Positions 15,560 through 24,721 of a DNA stretch of 64,000 bases are shown piece after piece. Source of the stretch: Oceanobacillus arenosus (GTDB lineage Bacteria > Bacillota > Bacilli > Bacillales > Amphibacillaceae); contig NZ_PIOC01000010.1 in NCBI RefSeq assembly GCF_003369575.1, positions 148,662 through 212,661 on the forward strand, read 5' to 3'. Under the pieces are notes generated by a model that made no database searches, was not told the origin of the DNA, and worked only from the letters and a program-made list of their open reading frames with translations. Position 1 is the stretch's first letter. Each line of letters opens with the position of its first letter. Position numbers and translations under genes: made by a program.

Positions 15560-17911
15560 GTGGGGAAAACAAAGCACACTGGTCCAATTAAATTGCCAAC
15601 GAAACCGGACCCATCACTTTGGGTAAGTAAAGTTCCATTCGGTCTCGGAAAAGTGAAGCCACACCATATTCGCGATACAATGAAAGTTGTTTGGGAAAAT
15701 AAAGATAATCTGCCATATGCAACGAGGATCCTCACTCAAGGGGTATGTGATGGGTGTGCGCTTGGAGTATCAGGACTTCATGATCAAACATTAACAGGCC
15801 CGCATGTATGTACAACCCGCTTGAATGTCCTAAGATTGAATACGATGTCCGCGATTGATGAAAAAATATTACATGCTGACATTGCTGATTTACGCAAAAT
15901 GAGTAGTACAGAATTGCGAAAGCTCGGCAGGATTCCGTACCCACTTATCCGTAGACCTGGAGAGAAGAAGTTTAGTCGCATCAGCTGGGATGGGGCATTA
16001 GAGGAAATTGCGGAGAAAATGAGAACGCTTCATCCGAAGAATTATGCATTCTATACTACATCAAGAGGAATCACGAATGAAGCATATTATACATTAGGGA
16101 AGGTATCTCGTTTCCTAGGTACGAACAATGTTGATAATGCATCGCGTATTTGTCATTCCCCATCGAAGACGGCATTAAATCGTTCGGTTGGTGTTGGTGC
16201 ATCAACCTGTAATTATAAAGACTGGATTGGTACAGATGTCCTTCTCTTTTGGGGTTCTGTTGCTGCAAATAATCAACCAGTATCAACAAAATACATGTAT
16301 GCGGCAAAGCGCAAAGGCACTAAAATAATCATCATCAACCCATATCATGAGCCGGCAATGGATAATTACTGGGTTCCATCAATTGCAGAATCTGCCTTAT
16401 TCGGCACGAAAATTGCAGATGATGTGTATCAAGTCAATATTGGCGGCGATATTGCTTTTATGCATGGAATCATGAAGCACTGGTTTGCTATGGAGGAGAA
16501 TTCTTATGGTTCTGCAATCGATCATGAATTTGTCTCAAGGCATGTGAATGGACTTGAGGAGTTGAGAGAAAAGGCGATTGCTTATGAATGGGAACAGTTG
16601 GAAAAGTCGTCTGGAATAACGAAAGAACGAATGGTGGAATTAGCTGAGCTTCTAGCTAAATCAAAATCTGCGGTATTTGTCTGGTCAATGGGATTAACCC
16701 AGCACCGATTTGGTACGGATAATATATCGCAAGTAGCGAACCTAGCCCTACTAAGAGGATTCTTAGGAAGAGAGCATTGCGGATTAATGCCAATACGGGG
16801 TCACTCCGGTGTTCAAGGCTCAGGAGAGATGGGGGCAGATCCATTTGTGCTCCCAGGTGGTGGATTTGATGAAGCCAACCGGAGCCGGATGGAGTCGATG
16901 TGGGGGTTCGATATTCCAATATGGCAAGGTGACATTGTTGGGGTCTCTTTAGAGAATGCGCTGCTTCCAGAAAAGCATGAACGAAAACTAAAGCTTTATT
17001 ATATGTCCGGCGGTAATTTTCTAGAAACGATGCCGAATCCTGATTTTGTAAAGCAATGTTTAGAAAATGTAGATATACGTGTGCACCAGGATATTATTTT
17101 TAATACGTCAACACTAGTAGATGCGAAGGAAGCTGTCATTGTTTTACCAGCGATGACACGATACGAGCAACCAGGTGGGGGAACATCTACTTCTACAGAA
17201 CGGATGGTATACTATTCCCCGGAAATAAAAGGACCAAGGATTGAAGAAGCAAAGGCAGAATGGGAAATTTACGTAGACCTTGCTAAAAGGGTAAAACCAG
17301 AAGATAAGCATTTGATTGATTTTAAAAATCCATTTGAGATTCGGGAGGAAATTGCAAAGGCAGCACCAAATTATAATGGAATCCAGCATTTGAAAGATAA
17401 GGGAGATCTCTTTCAATGGGGTGGTGCATGGCTATGTGAGGACGGAATATGCCCAACACCAGATGGAAAGGGGAATCTCATTACGGTTGAGCTGCCAGAA
17501 CTTCGCAAGCCAGAAGGACATTTTTATGTGACCTCACGACGGGGGAAACAATTTAATTCGATGATTTATAACGATACAGATCCATTCAATAATGCAGACC
17601 GTTATGACCTACTATTAAATGAAGCAGACGCAACAGCGATAGGCATAAAGGAAGGCGATGCGGTTGTCGCCTTTAATCAATATGGCACATTTCATGGACG
17701 TGCAAAATTTGTAGAAATAAGACAGGGAAATGCCGAAGTACACTGGCCAGAAGGGAATGCACTTATACCTAAAGGTGTCTACGAAAAATATGCAGGCATA
17801 CCAGAATACAATGCGGCAATTATCGTGGAGAAGGCGGAAACTTATTTTGCACATAAAGATACGAAATATGCGGAAAAGAGAGTAGAGGAGCTTGAGATGG
17901 AAATAAGCTAG
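15560..17911 (+). CDS. Molybdopterin-dependent oxidoreductase, FdhF/YdeP formate-dehydrogenase-like alpha subunit
   Basis: The 783-residue protein belongs to the DMSO reductase superfamily, in the stand-alone FdhF/YdeP-like group. Cys63-X2-Cys66 (GVCDGCALG) and Cys84 are candidate iron-sulfur ligands. The active-site segment is RICHSPSKTALNRSVG, with Cys198 where E. coli FdhF has selenocysteine, and His199 after it as in formate dehydrogenases. The C-terminal domain has the molybdopterin dinucleotide-binding pattern (TSRRGKQFNSMIYND). No electron-transfer subunit gene is adjacent. It probably oxidises formate in the cytoplasm, though YdeP-type proteins are poorly characterised. GTG 15560 follows GGAGGG. 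fdhD starts 10 nt later. Confidence 0.88.
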   Translation: MGKTKHTGPIKLPTKPDPSLWVSKVPFGLGKVKPHHIRDTMKVVWENKDNLPYATRILTQGVCDGCALGVSGLHDQTLTGPHVCTTRLNVLRLNTMSAIDEKILHADIADLRKMSSTELRKLGRIPYPLIRRPGEKKFSRISWDGALEEIAEKMRTLHPKNYAFYTTSRGITNEAYYTLGKVSRFLGTNNVDNASRICHSPSKTALNRSVGVGASTCNYKDWIGTDVLLFWGSVAANNQPVSTKYMYAAKRKGTKIIIINPYHEPAMDNYWVPSIAESALFGTKIADDVYQVNIGGDIAFMHGIMKHWFAMEENSYGSAIDHEFVSRHVNGLEELREKAIAYEWEQLEKSSGITKERMVELAELLAKSKSAVFVWSMGLTQHRFGTDNISQVANLALLRGFLGREHCGLMPIRGHSGVQGSGEMGADPFVLPGGGFDEANRSRMESMWGFDIPIWQGDIVGVSLENALLPEKHERKLKLYYMSGGNFLETMPNPDFVKQCLENVDIRVHQDIIFNTSTLVDAKEAVIVLPAMTRYEQPGGGTSTSTERMVYYSPEIKGPRIEEAKAEWEIYVDLAKRVKPEDKHLIDFKNPFEIREEIAKAAPNYNGIQHLKDKGDLFQWGGAWLCEDGICPTPDGKGNLITVELPELRKPEGHFYVTSRRGKQFNSMIYNDTDPFNNADRYDLLLNEADATAIGIKEGDAVVAFNQYGTFHGRAKFVEIRQGNAEVHWPEGNALIPKGVYEKYAGIPEYNAAIIVEKAETYFAHKDTKYAEKRVEELEMEIS

Positions 17912-17921
17912 GGGGAATAAA

Positions 17922-18722
17922 ATGAATGAAACGAAGGAGAATAGCTGGGAAATTATCCGATTTAGTGGAGATTCAAAGTCTATCTTAAATGAAGAAGTTG
18001 CAATTGAAAGGCCATTTACCATTATGTTAAATGGAGAAGAGTTTGCGACAATCGTATGTTCACCAACGGATCTTCAGGATCTTATCATAGGATTTCTTGC
18101 GGCAGAAGGGATTATTCGTTTCCATGATGAGATAAAATCGATTGCAATCGATGAGGAGCGAGGATTTTCCTATGTTCAATTAAATAAAACGTTAGACGTC
18201 ATTCAACTTGATCACTCGAAGCGATTTATCGGTTCTTGTTGTGGGAAAAGCCGACAGTTTTATTTTAAAAGTGATGTTCGTACAGCAAAGACGATTACGA
18301 GTAAGCTTAGCCTCTCAGTGAATCAGTGTTTCTCCTTAATGAAAGCAATGCAAGCGCAATCCGAGCAATTTATTAAAACAGGCGGGGTGCATAATGCTGC
18401 ACTGGCAACGCCGAATGAACTTATTACAATCCGTTCCGATATTGGCAGGCATAATGCATTGGATAAATTATATGGCCATGTAATTCAAAATAGAATTGGA
18501 TTAGGTGATAAAGTCGTCGTTTTTAGCGGAAGAATTTCCTCTGAAGTATTACTGAAAATATCCAAGATGGGTGTTGGTATTCTAATTTCCAAATCAGCAC
18601 CGACAGATCTAGCATTACAACTTGCAGATGATTTGGGAATTACAGCAATCGGATTTGCACGAGGTAATCGATTAAATATTTACACACACCCTCATCGGAT
18701 TGTGGAAGCAACTAAGGTGTGA
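17922..18722 (+). CDS. fdhD: FdhD sulfurtransferase for formate dehydrogenase maturation
   Basis: The 266-residue protein is FdhD, which passes sulfur from a cysteine desulfurase to the Moco of formate dehydrogenase and is needed for its activity. Recognisable segments are the conserved [24 protein letters not shown] and [18 protein letters not shown]. The cysteine loop reads SCCGKSRQ (Cys106-Cys107) rather than the CxxC of E. coli; I believe this form is usual in Bacillus relatives. It follows the molybdo-enzyme gene closely and runs up to moaA, supporting a shared transcript and a dedicated role for that enzyme. Confidence 0.93.
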   Translation: MNETKENSWEIIRFSGDSKSILNEEVAIERPFTIMLNGEEFATIVCSPTDLQDLIIGFLAAEGIIRFHDEIKSIAIDEERGFSYVQLNKTLDVIQLDHSKRFIGSCCGKSRQFYFKSDVRTAKTITSKLSLSVNQCFSLMKAMQAQSEQFIKTGGVHNAALATPNELITIRSDIGRHNALDKLYGHVIQNRIGLGDKVVVFSGRISSEVLLKISKMGVGILISKSAPTDLALQLADDLGITAIGFARGNRLNIYTHPHRIVEATKV

Positions 18723-18778
18723 AAATTTACCTTATCAATAGTCGAAGACTTGATGATGGTAAGGGAGGGGAAATCTAT

Positions 18779-19789
18779 TTGGCTATTATAACAGATAAAT
18801 TTGGACGTCCACTGCAAGATCTTCGTATTTCTATTATTGACCGCTGCAACTTTCGGTGTACATATTGTATGCCGAAAGAAATCTTTGGCAAGGATTTCGC
18901 CTTTATGCCAAAGGAACAATTATTAAGTTTTGAAGAGATCGAGCGGTTAGCTAAAAACTTTGTCGAATTAGGAATTAGAAAAATACGATTGACTGGTGGT
19001 GAACCACTGCTACGAAGGGATTTGCCAGTATTAATTGAGCAGTTAGCTAGACTTCATGATTTAGAGGATATTGCATTAACAACAAATGGCTTTCTTCTCG
19101 GCGCACTGGCAAATAAGTTAAAGGATGCGGGATTACACCGGGTCAATGTTAGTCTAGATGCACTGGATGATAGAGCATTTAAGGAAATAAATGATAGTGG
19201 GGTTGGTCCGGCGCGTATTTTAAGAGGAATAACCAAAGCACAAGAGGCTGGACTTGAAGTGAAAGTGAATATGGTTGTTAAAAAGGGGATGAATGACAGC
19301 CAAATTGTACCTATGGCAAGTTATTTTAAGGAGCAGGGAATAACATTGCGCTACATTGAATTCATGGATGTTGGGCAAACAAATGGCTGGGATTTCAGTA
19401 AAGTAATTACGAAAAAAGAAATTCTGGAAGAACTTTGTAAACATTTTTCTTTAGAACCTGTAGAACCAAACTATATTGGCGAGGTTGCGAAGCGGTATCG
19501 TTATGCGGGGACAAGTACGGAAGTAGGCTTTATTACGTCGGTTTCTGAATCGTTTTGTTCCACATGCACAAGAGCGAGGGTTGCAGCAGACGGGAAAGTT
19601 TACACCTGTCTGTTTTCTGAAGGCGGTTTTGACTTTAGGGAGCTATTAAGAACAGGAAAAAGCGATGAAGAAATAAAAACAGCCATTATGAATATCTGGA
19701 ACAGCCGCGAGGATCGCTACTCAGACGAAAGAACGGAAGAATCAGCAAAAAACAAGAAAAAGATAGAAATGTCATATATTGGTGGATAA
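18779..19789 (+). CDS. moaA: GTP 3',8-cyclase MoaA (Moco biosynthesis)
   Basis: The 336-residue radical SAM enzyme starts Moco synthesis by converting GTP to 3',8-cyclo-dGTP. The SAM cluster motif is CNFRCTYC, and the C-terminal cluster is [18 protein letters not shown]. The double glycine at the extreme C-terminus (SYIGG) that activates the enzyme is intact. I place the start at TTG 18779, 8 nt after AAGGGAGGGG, giving [16 protein letters not shown] as in other Bacillus MoaA. A GTG at 18719 is in frame but would add 20 atypical residues. No moaC, the partner for the next step, lies in the window. Confidence 0.94.
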   Translation: MAIITDKFGRPLQDLRISIIDRCNFRCTYCMPKEIFGKDFAFMPKEQLLSFEEIERLAKNFVELGIRKIRLTGGEPLLRRDLPVLIEQLARLHDLEDIALTTNGFLLGALANKLKDAGLHRVNVSLDALDDRAFKEINDSGVGPARILRGITKAQEAGLEVKVNMVVKKGMNDSQIVPMASYFKEQGITLRYIEFMDVGQTNGWDFSKVITKKEILEELCKHFSLEPVEPNYIGEVAKRYRYAGTSTEVGFITSVSESFCSTCTRARVAADGKVYTCLFSEGGFDFRELLRTGKSDEEIKTAIMNIWNSREDRYSDERTEESAKNKKKIEMSYIGG

Positions 19790-19912
19790 TTAGTCGATTT
19801 TATAAATGGTAGTTAAGAAAGTATAAAATATTTATTACTACATAAGTGGCCTAGGGCTGTCACAGAAAGGCTTGAGTTAAACCTAAGTTTTCTAAGAAAG
19901 GAATAATGGCTT

Positions 19913-20923
19913 ATGACAGATAGGTATTCCCGTCAAATACTGTTTAAACCAATTGGTGAAAAAGGGCAGAAAAAAATTAGGGGAAAACATGTGCTCATCC
20001 TTGGCTGTGGTGCACTAGGAACGGCCAATGCGGAAAATTTAGTCCGTGCAGGTATCGGTAAATTAACGATTATTGACCGCGATTATGTAGAGTTAAGCAA
20101 TCTTCATCGACAGCATCTATTTACAGAAAAGGATGTAATGAATCAAGTTCCTAAGGTTATTGCAGCGAAAAGTAAGCTGCAGGAAATCAATTCTGATGTC
20201 ATCATTGCTGCACATATATTGGAGGCGGATGCTGTCACACTTGCACCTTTATTAGATAATGTCGATCTTGTCATCGATGCAACAGATAATTTTGACACAA
20301 GGTTTATGATGAATGATCTATTACAAAAAAGGCAGATTCCTTGGATATATGGGTCATGTGTTAGTAGTACAGGCATGAGCTATACCATTCTGCCCAGGCA
20401 GACACCATGCTTAAAGTGTCTCCTTAATACAGCCCCTGTTAGTGGGGCGACATGTGATTCAGTTGGAATTATTTCACCAGCAGTCCAAATGGTAGTAGCG
20501 CATCAAACGACAGAAGCTTTAAAACTGTTAGTTGAAGATGTACAGGCATTACGATCAAAGCTGCTCATGTTTGATCTTTGGACGAATCAATATCAGATGA
20601 TTGATATCGAAAAAGCGAGGAAAAGTGAATGCCCTGCATGCGGAATTAATCCTACATATCCTTATTTAACCTATGAATCTGTTACGAAAACAGAAATACT
20701 TTGTGGCAGGAATACGGTGCAAATCAGGGCAAATCGACAGGTGGAGCTTGCAGAACTTGCCAGCCATCTGGAAAATATCGGACAAGTAAAAGGAAATGAT
20801 TATTTATTATCGATTGATTATAAGACCTACCGATTAGTATTCTTCCAGGACGGCAGAACGCTAGTCCATGGAACTGATTCAATTGAGAAAGCAAAGCGCA
20901 TCTATTATCAATTAACGGGATGA
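19913..20923 (+). CDS. moeB: ThiF/MoeB family adenylyltransferase
   Basis: The 336-residue E1-like enzyme adenylates the C-terminal glycine of MoaD (or ThiS) before sulfur transfer. The ATP-binding loop is LILGCGALGTANAENLVRAG, followed by DYVELSNLHRQHLF. Zinc-binding pairs CLKC and CPAC are present, as is the cysteine in GATCDSVG. About 80 residues follow the second zinc pair, as in several Bacillus MoeB proteins. A 123-nt gap separates it from moaA, and moeA starts 12 nt later. MoeB is preferred over ThiF because of the surrounding Moco genes. Confidence 0.92.
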   Translation: MTDRYSRQILFKPIGEKGQKKIRGKHVLILGCGALGTANAENLVRAGIGKLTIIDRDYVELSNLHRQHLFTEKDVMNQVPKVIAAKSKLQEINSDVIIAAHILEADAVTLAPLLDNVDLVIDATDNFDTRFMMNDLLQKRQIPWIYGSCVSSTGMSYTILPRQTPCLKCLLNTAPVSGATCDSVGIISPAVQMVVAHQTTEALKLLVEDVQALRSKLLMFDLWTNQYQMIDIEKARKSECPACGINPTYPYLTYESVTKTEILCGRNTVQIRANRQVELAELASHLENIGQVKGNDYLLSIDYKTYRLVFFQDGRTLVHGTDSIEKAKRIYYQLTG

Positions 20924-20935
20924 AGGTGACTAAGA

Positions 20936-22249
20936 ATGGCAGTTGAGAGAAGAAATCCAATAAAAGTAAATGAAGCAATCGAGCGGGTCATGACATATAA
21001 GCGGGAGGGAAGTATCAGCTATGTGCCGATTGAACAAAGCTATGGTAATTTTCTTGGCGAGGATTTAATTGCTGACCATCCTATTCCACCATTTGATCGT
21101 TCGCCATATGACGGATTTGCTATCCAATCTGGGGATACAATTGATGCTTCAAGGGGGAACCCGCTAGTCTTTGAGGTTATTGGGGAGATTGGGGCAGGAA
21201 GTGTGTTTACAAATACGGTTGGCAAGATGCAGGCAGTACGGATTATGACAGGTGCACAGATCCCAGATGACTGTGATGCAGTGGTGATGCTGGAAGTTGT
21301 AAAAGAGCTGGAGGATGGAGGAAAATCTTATTTCGAGTTGAAGCGCAGCATTGAAAATGGAGACAATATTTCCTTTACCGGTGAGGATACGGAAGCGGGC
21401 ACAGTGCTTGCGGCAAAGGGAACGCATATTAATCCTGGTGTAGTGGCACTGCTTGCCACATTCGGCTATAAAAATGTTCCAGTTAGTGTGAAGCCCAAGA
21501 TTGGGATTATTGCAACCGGAAGTGAATTATTAGCGCTTGATGAGCCATTACAGCCGGGGAAAATTAGAAATAGTAATGCATATATGACTTATTCGCAAAT
21601 CTTAAGAGCGGGTGGGGAGCCAATTTACTTTGGACAGTTTAATGATGATTTAGATACCTGCTTTGAACAAGTACAGGCTGCATTTGAGGAAGTAGATCTG
21701 CTAATTACAACTGGCGGTGTTTCTGTTGGTGATTTTGATTATTTGCCAGCAATCTATGAAAGATTGAATGCTAACGTACTGTTTAATAAAATTGGCATGC
21801 GCCCGGGCAGCGTGACAACCGTTGCAGAAAAGGATGGCAAATTATTATTTGGACTTTCAGGAAATCCATCTGCATGCTATGTAGGATTTGAGTTGTTTAC
21901 AAGACCGATTATCCGTACATATTTACATTCTGATGCTCCCTTTTTGAAAAAAGAAATTGCTTTCCTTGGCGCGGACTTTCCAAAAGCAAATCCATTTGAT
22001 CGGTTTGTCCGTGGACATCTCACTTATAAAGAAGGAAAAATGATTGCAACTCCAGTCGGCTTGGATAAGTCAAATGTTGTAACCAGCTTAGCAGATGCAA
22101 ATGTTCTGATTGTCTTACCTGGTGGGACGAGAGGATATGAGCAAGGAATGGAAGTTGCCATCATTTTACTGGAAGACCAAGAAGGTGCGACATTTAATCA
22201 TTTTACCTGGAATGATATTAATTCGAGAAGGAGTCATAGACATGTCTGA
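20936..22249 (+). CDS. moeA: Molybdopterin molybdotransferase MoeA
   Basis: The 437-residue protein inserts molybdate into adenylated molybdopterin. Signatures are PPFDRSPYDGFAI near the N-terminus, GIIATGSELL, TTGGVSVGDFDYLP and GLSGNPSACYVGFE. Domain order and length are normal for MoeA. ATG 20936 follows GAAGGTGA. The stop overlaps the moaE start by 8 nt, so translation is coupled. Confidence 0.95.
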   Translation: MAVERRNPIKVNEAIERVMTYKREGSISYVPIEQSYGNFLGEDLIADHPIPPFDRSPYDGFAIQSGDTIDASRGNPLVFEVIGEIGAGSVFTNTVGKMQAVRIMTGAQIPDDCDAVVMLEVVKELEDGGKSYFELKRSIENGDNISFTGEDTEAGTVLAAKGTHINPGVVALLATFGYKNVPVSVKPKIGIIATGSELLALDEPLQPGKIRNSNAYMTYSQILRAGGEPIYFGQFNDDLDTCFEQVQAAFEEVDLLITTGGVSVGDFDYLPAIYERLNANVLFNKIGMRPGSVTTVAEKDGKLLFGLSGNPSACYVGFELFTRPIIRTYLHSDAPFLKKEIAFLGADFPKANPFDRFVRGHLTYKEGKMIATPVGLDKSNVVTSLADANVLIVLPGGTRGYEQGMEVAIILLEDQEGATFNHFTWNDINSRRSHRHV

Positions 22250-22715
22250 CGCACTTTTTGAAATTGTCGATGTGCCGGTTCGAATAGAACAATTAATAAA
22301 GAAGGTTGAGCGAAGAAAAGCAGGCGCGATAACGACATTTATTGGTACTGTCCGTGAATGGACAAAGGGAAGGAGAACGATTTTCCTCGAATATCAGGCA
22401 TATATTCCCATGGCAATAAAAATGCTGGCAGCGATTGGCGAGGAAGTTGAAACGAAATGGCCGGAAACGAGGATTGCGATTACACATCGCATTGGCAGGC
22501 TTGAGATCTCTGAAATTGCTGTTGGTATTGCCGTTTCTTCTCCGCACCGGAAAGCGGCATATGAAGCGAATGAATATGCAATTGAAAGGATTAAGCAAAT
22601 CGTTCCAATCTGGAAAAAGGAGCACTGGGATGATGGAGAAACATGGATTGGCGACCAATTAGAAAATGTGCCTTATAGTTCTGGATTCCCAAGTGTTGAG
22701 GAGGTTGAAAGTTGA
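22242..22715 (+). CDS. moaE: Molybdopterin synthase catalytic subunit MoaE
   Basis: The 157-residue large subunit of molybdopterin synthase converts cyclic pyranopterin phosphate to molybdopterin with sulfur from MoaD. Family segments are GAITTFIGTVRE, LEYQAYIPMA, ITHRIGRLEISE, AVSSPHRKAAYEA and VPIWKKEHWDDGETW, the last containing the active-site lysines. The frame is open much further upstream, but ATG 22242 has an AGAAGGAG site and gives the standard N-terminus. It overlaps moeA by 8 nt and moaD by 4 nt. Confidence 0.95.
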   Translation: MSDALFEIVDVPVRIEQLIKKVERRKAGAITTFIGTVREWTKGRRTIFLEYQAYIPMAIKMLAAIGEEVETKWPETRIAITHRIGRLEISEIAVGIAVSSPHRKAAYEANEYAIERIKQIVPIWKKEHWDDGETWIGDQLENVPYSSGFPSVEEVES

Positions 22716-22945
22716 TTAAGATTCTTTTATTTGCCCATTTGCAAGAGGCGGTTGGTAAAGGAGAAATTCAATTAGAAATCGGCCAAACTACCGTCGAACA
22801 ATTAAAAGCTGAATTGCAACAAAAATATCGTATTGCTGGACTTGAACATGTAATGATCGCAATCAATGAGGAGTACGCCTTGGATAACAGCATAATCAAT
22901 CCTGGCGATACAGTCGCATTTATTCCACCTGTAAGCGGAGGTTAA
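22712..22945 (+). CDS. moaD: Molybdopterin synthase sulfur carrier MoaD
   Basis: The 77-residue ubiquitin-like protein ends in PPVSGG; the terminal Gly-Gly is the site adenylated by MoeB and then thiocarboxylated. The N-terminal strand IKILLFAHLQEAVG is typical. TTG 22712 overlaps the moaE stop and follows GAGGAGG. Confidence 0.94.
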   Translation: MIKILLFAHLQEAVGKGEIQLEIGQTTVEQLKAELQQKYRIAGLEHVMIAINEEYALDNSIINPGDTVAFIPPVSGG

Positions 22946-22947
22946 TG

Positions 22948-23445
22948 ATGAAAGTAATTCAAATCATCGGCTATAAAAATAGTGGAAAAACAACAGCCGC
23001 AGCAGCATTAATCAGTGCATTATCTGAAATTGGGATTCGTGTTGCTTCTTTAAAACACCATGGACATGGCGGTGTCCCAATTTGTATTGAAAACACAGAC
23101 AGCGCTAGACATCAGCGTGCTGGAGCACTCGTAGCAGGAGTAGAAGGTGAAGGAATGCTGCAGATAACGAGTCAAAATGATTGGCAATTGGATAAGCTGA
23201 TAGCAATCTATCAATTACTGGATATTGAGGTCTTGGTGATAGAGGGATTTAAGCAGGCACCTTTTAAAAAAGTTGTAATGCTGGACAAGGAGGAAGATGT
23301 TCTTCTCTTAAATGAATCAACGAATGTTCTTGCGGTTATCACTTCTGGTCCTCTAGCCAATGTCTCAATAGATTGCCCAGTATTTGAAAGTAAGGATTTG
23401 CAGGGGTTTTGTGACTGGATGATAGAGAGGTTAGACACTCTCTAG
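22948..23445 (+). CDS. mobB: Molybdopterin-guanine dinucleotide biosynthesis adaptor MobB
   Basis: The 165-residue P-loop GTPase has Walker A GYKNSGKTTAA at the N-terminus, then ASLKHHGHGG and VLVIEGFKQAPFKKVV. MobB assists MobA in attaching GMP to molybdopterin. ATG 22948 is preferred over the adjacent ATG 22945 because the GCGGAGG site at 22935-22941 is better spaced. It overlaps or abuts moaD. Confidence 0.92.
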   Translation: MKVIQIIGYKNSGKTTAAAALISALSEIGIRVASLKHHGHGGVPICIENTDSARHQRAGALVAGVEGEGMLQITSQNDWQLDKLIAIYQLLDIEVLVIEGFKQAPFKKVVMLDKEEDVLLLNESTNVLAVITSGPLANVSIDCPVFESKDLQGFCDWMIERLDTL

Positions 23446-23523
23446 TAGACTATTATTTTTTAAAAATTACTAAATTTAAGTCGATGCATTTTCTAATATA
23501 AGAACATCAGAGGGGTAATTGGA

Positions 23524-24111
23524 ATGAAATTAATAGGCATTGTTCTGGCTGGTGGAAAATCGCGACGATTTGGTTCACCAAAGGCATTTGCATCTAAAGA
23601 TAATAAAGCCTTTTACACATATTCCATAAATGCGTTGAAACCTTATATTTCGAGGCTTGTTATTGTGACGAACCCGGAGCTTGAAACAAACTTTACTAGT
23701 GAAAATATAACTAGCGATATTATTCAGGATGTCAATGAATATACCGGACAAGGGCCACTTGCTGGAATTTATTCTGCGATGGATCGATATGTTGGCGAGT
23801 GGTATATCGTCTTACCGATCGATGTTCCATTTATTGAATCATCGGTGATTGAAAGACTAATAGAACAGATTTCTCCAGAGGTGGATGCAATTGTACCCGT
23901 CGTTGCTGGAAAATTACAGCCGCTTATTTCTATCTATCAGTTTAATGTGAAACAGATTATCCAAGAACAATTAGATAGTGGATCCCGTTCTGTGAAATCG
24001 GTTTTGGATAACTGTAGGGTAAAGTATGTGGCAATAGACGAAGCAGAGCCCTTCGTCAACATCAACTCCCAGCTGGATTATGAACATTATATCGGTAAGC
24101 AAAACGAGTGA
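23524..24111 (+). CDS. mobA: Molybdenum cofactor guanylyltransferase MobA
   Basis: The 195-residue nucleotidyltransferase begins with the GTP-binding motif LAGGKSRRFGSPKA and has GPLAGIYSAM and VLPIDVPFI (metal-binding Asp). It makes the guanine dinucleotide form of Moco used by DMSO-reductase family enzymes such as the FdhF-like protein upstream. ATG 23524 follows AGAGGGG. A 78-nt gap precedes it. Confidence 0.94.
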   Translation: MKLIGIVLAGGKSRRFGSPKAFASKDNKAFYTYSINALKPYISRLVIVTNPELETNFTSENITSDIIQDVNEYTGQGPLAGIYSAMDRYVGEWYIVLPIDVPFIESSVIERLIEQISPEVDAIVPVVAGKLQPLISIYQFNVKQIIQEQLDSGSRSVKSVLDNCRVKYVAIDEAEPFVNINSQLDYEHYIGKQNE

Positions 24112-24123
24112 GGGGGATTTTAG

Positions 24124-24651
24124 ATGGAAAATGATCAGCATAGTAATATCGAGAAGAAAGTATTATGTGCGGTAATAACAGTGAGCGATACAAGAACTGA
24201 TAATACAGATAAGAGTGGCAGATTAATAATAGATTTGCTGAAAAGTGATGGGCATCAAGTGAATGAATACATAATTGTCGAGGATGATAGCGGGAAAATC
24301 AGGCAAACAGTAGAAGATGTAGTACAGCGTGCTGATATTGAGGCAGTCCTTATTAGTGGTGGAACGGGGATATCGCAACGTGATGTAACCATTGAGTCGC
24401 TTCAGCCTTTATTTGATAAAACATTACCAGGGTTTGGCGAATTATTCCGCTGCTTAAGCTATCAATTCGATATTGGCAGCAGAAGTTTGCTTTCAAGGGC
24501 AATTGCAGGTGTTGCAAACAACCGCGTAGTTTTCTCTATGCCAGGTTCAACGGGTGCAGTAAAATTGGCGATGGACAAGCTGATACTCCCTGAACTTGGA
24601 CATGCAGTAAAGGAAATAAACAAAGATTTATTCTCAGATAAGGAGTTTTAA
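24124..24651 (+). CDS. moaB: MoaB/MogA family molybdopterin adenylyltransferase
   Basis: The 175-residue protein has the MoaB/Mog fold with VITVSDTRTDNTDKSG, VLISGGTGISQRDVTIES and VVFSMPGSTGAVKLAMDKL. It adenylates molybdopterin before molybdate insertion by MoeA. MoaB is the usual form in Bacillus, replacing MogA. ATG 24124 follows GAGGGGG; 12 nt separate it from mobA. Confidence 0.93.
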   Translation: MENDQHSNIEKKVLCAVITVSDTRTDNTDKSGRLIIDLLKSDGHQVNEYIIVEDDSGKIRQTVEDVVQRADIEAVLISGGTGISQRDVTIESLQPLFDKTLPGFGELFRCLSYQFDIGSRSLLSRAIAGVANNRVVFSMPGSTGAVKLAMDKLILPELGHAVKEINKDLFSDKEF

Positions 24652-24691
24652 AACTATATTATTTTAGTGTATTCGACAAAATTCGGGGAGT

Positions 24692-24721
24692 GACAGGCAC
24701 CATGAAGACAGGCACCATGAA
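24692..24721 (+). repeat. Exact 15-bp tandem duplication at the modA start
   Basis: GACAGGCACCATGAA occurs twice in direct succession (24692-24706 and 24707-24721), each copy holding an in-frame ATG. The result is two alternative starts 15 nt apart (24702 and 24717) before the signal peptide. It probably arose by slippage. Confidence 0.85.

Noticed and set aside
22110-22241. Extended moaE start at 22110
   Set aside because: The extension lies inside moeA in another frame; ATG 22242 has the ribosome binding site and the standard MoaE N-terminus.
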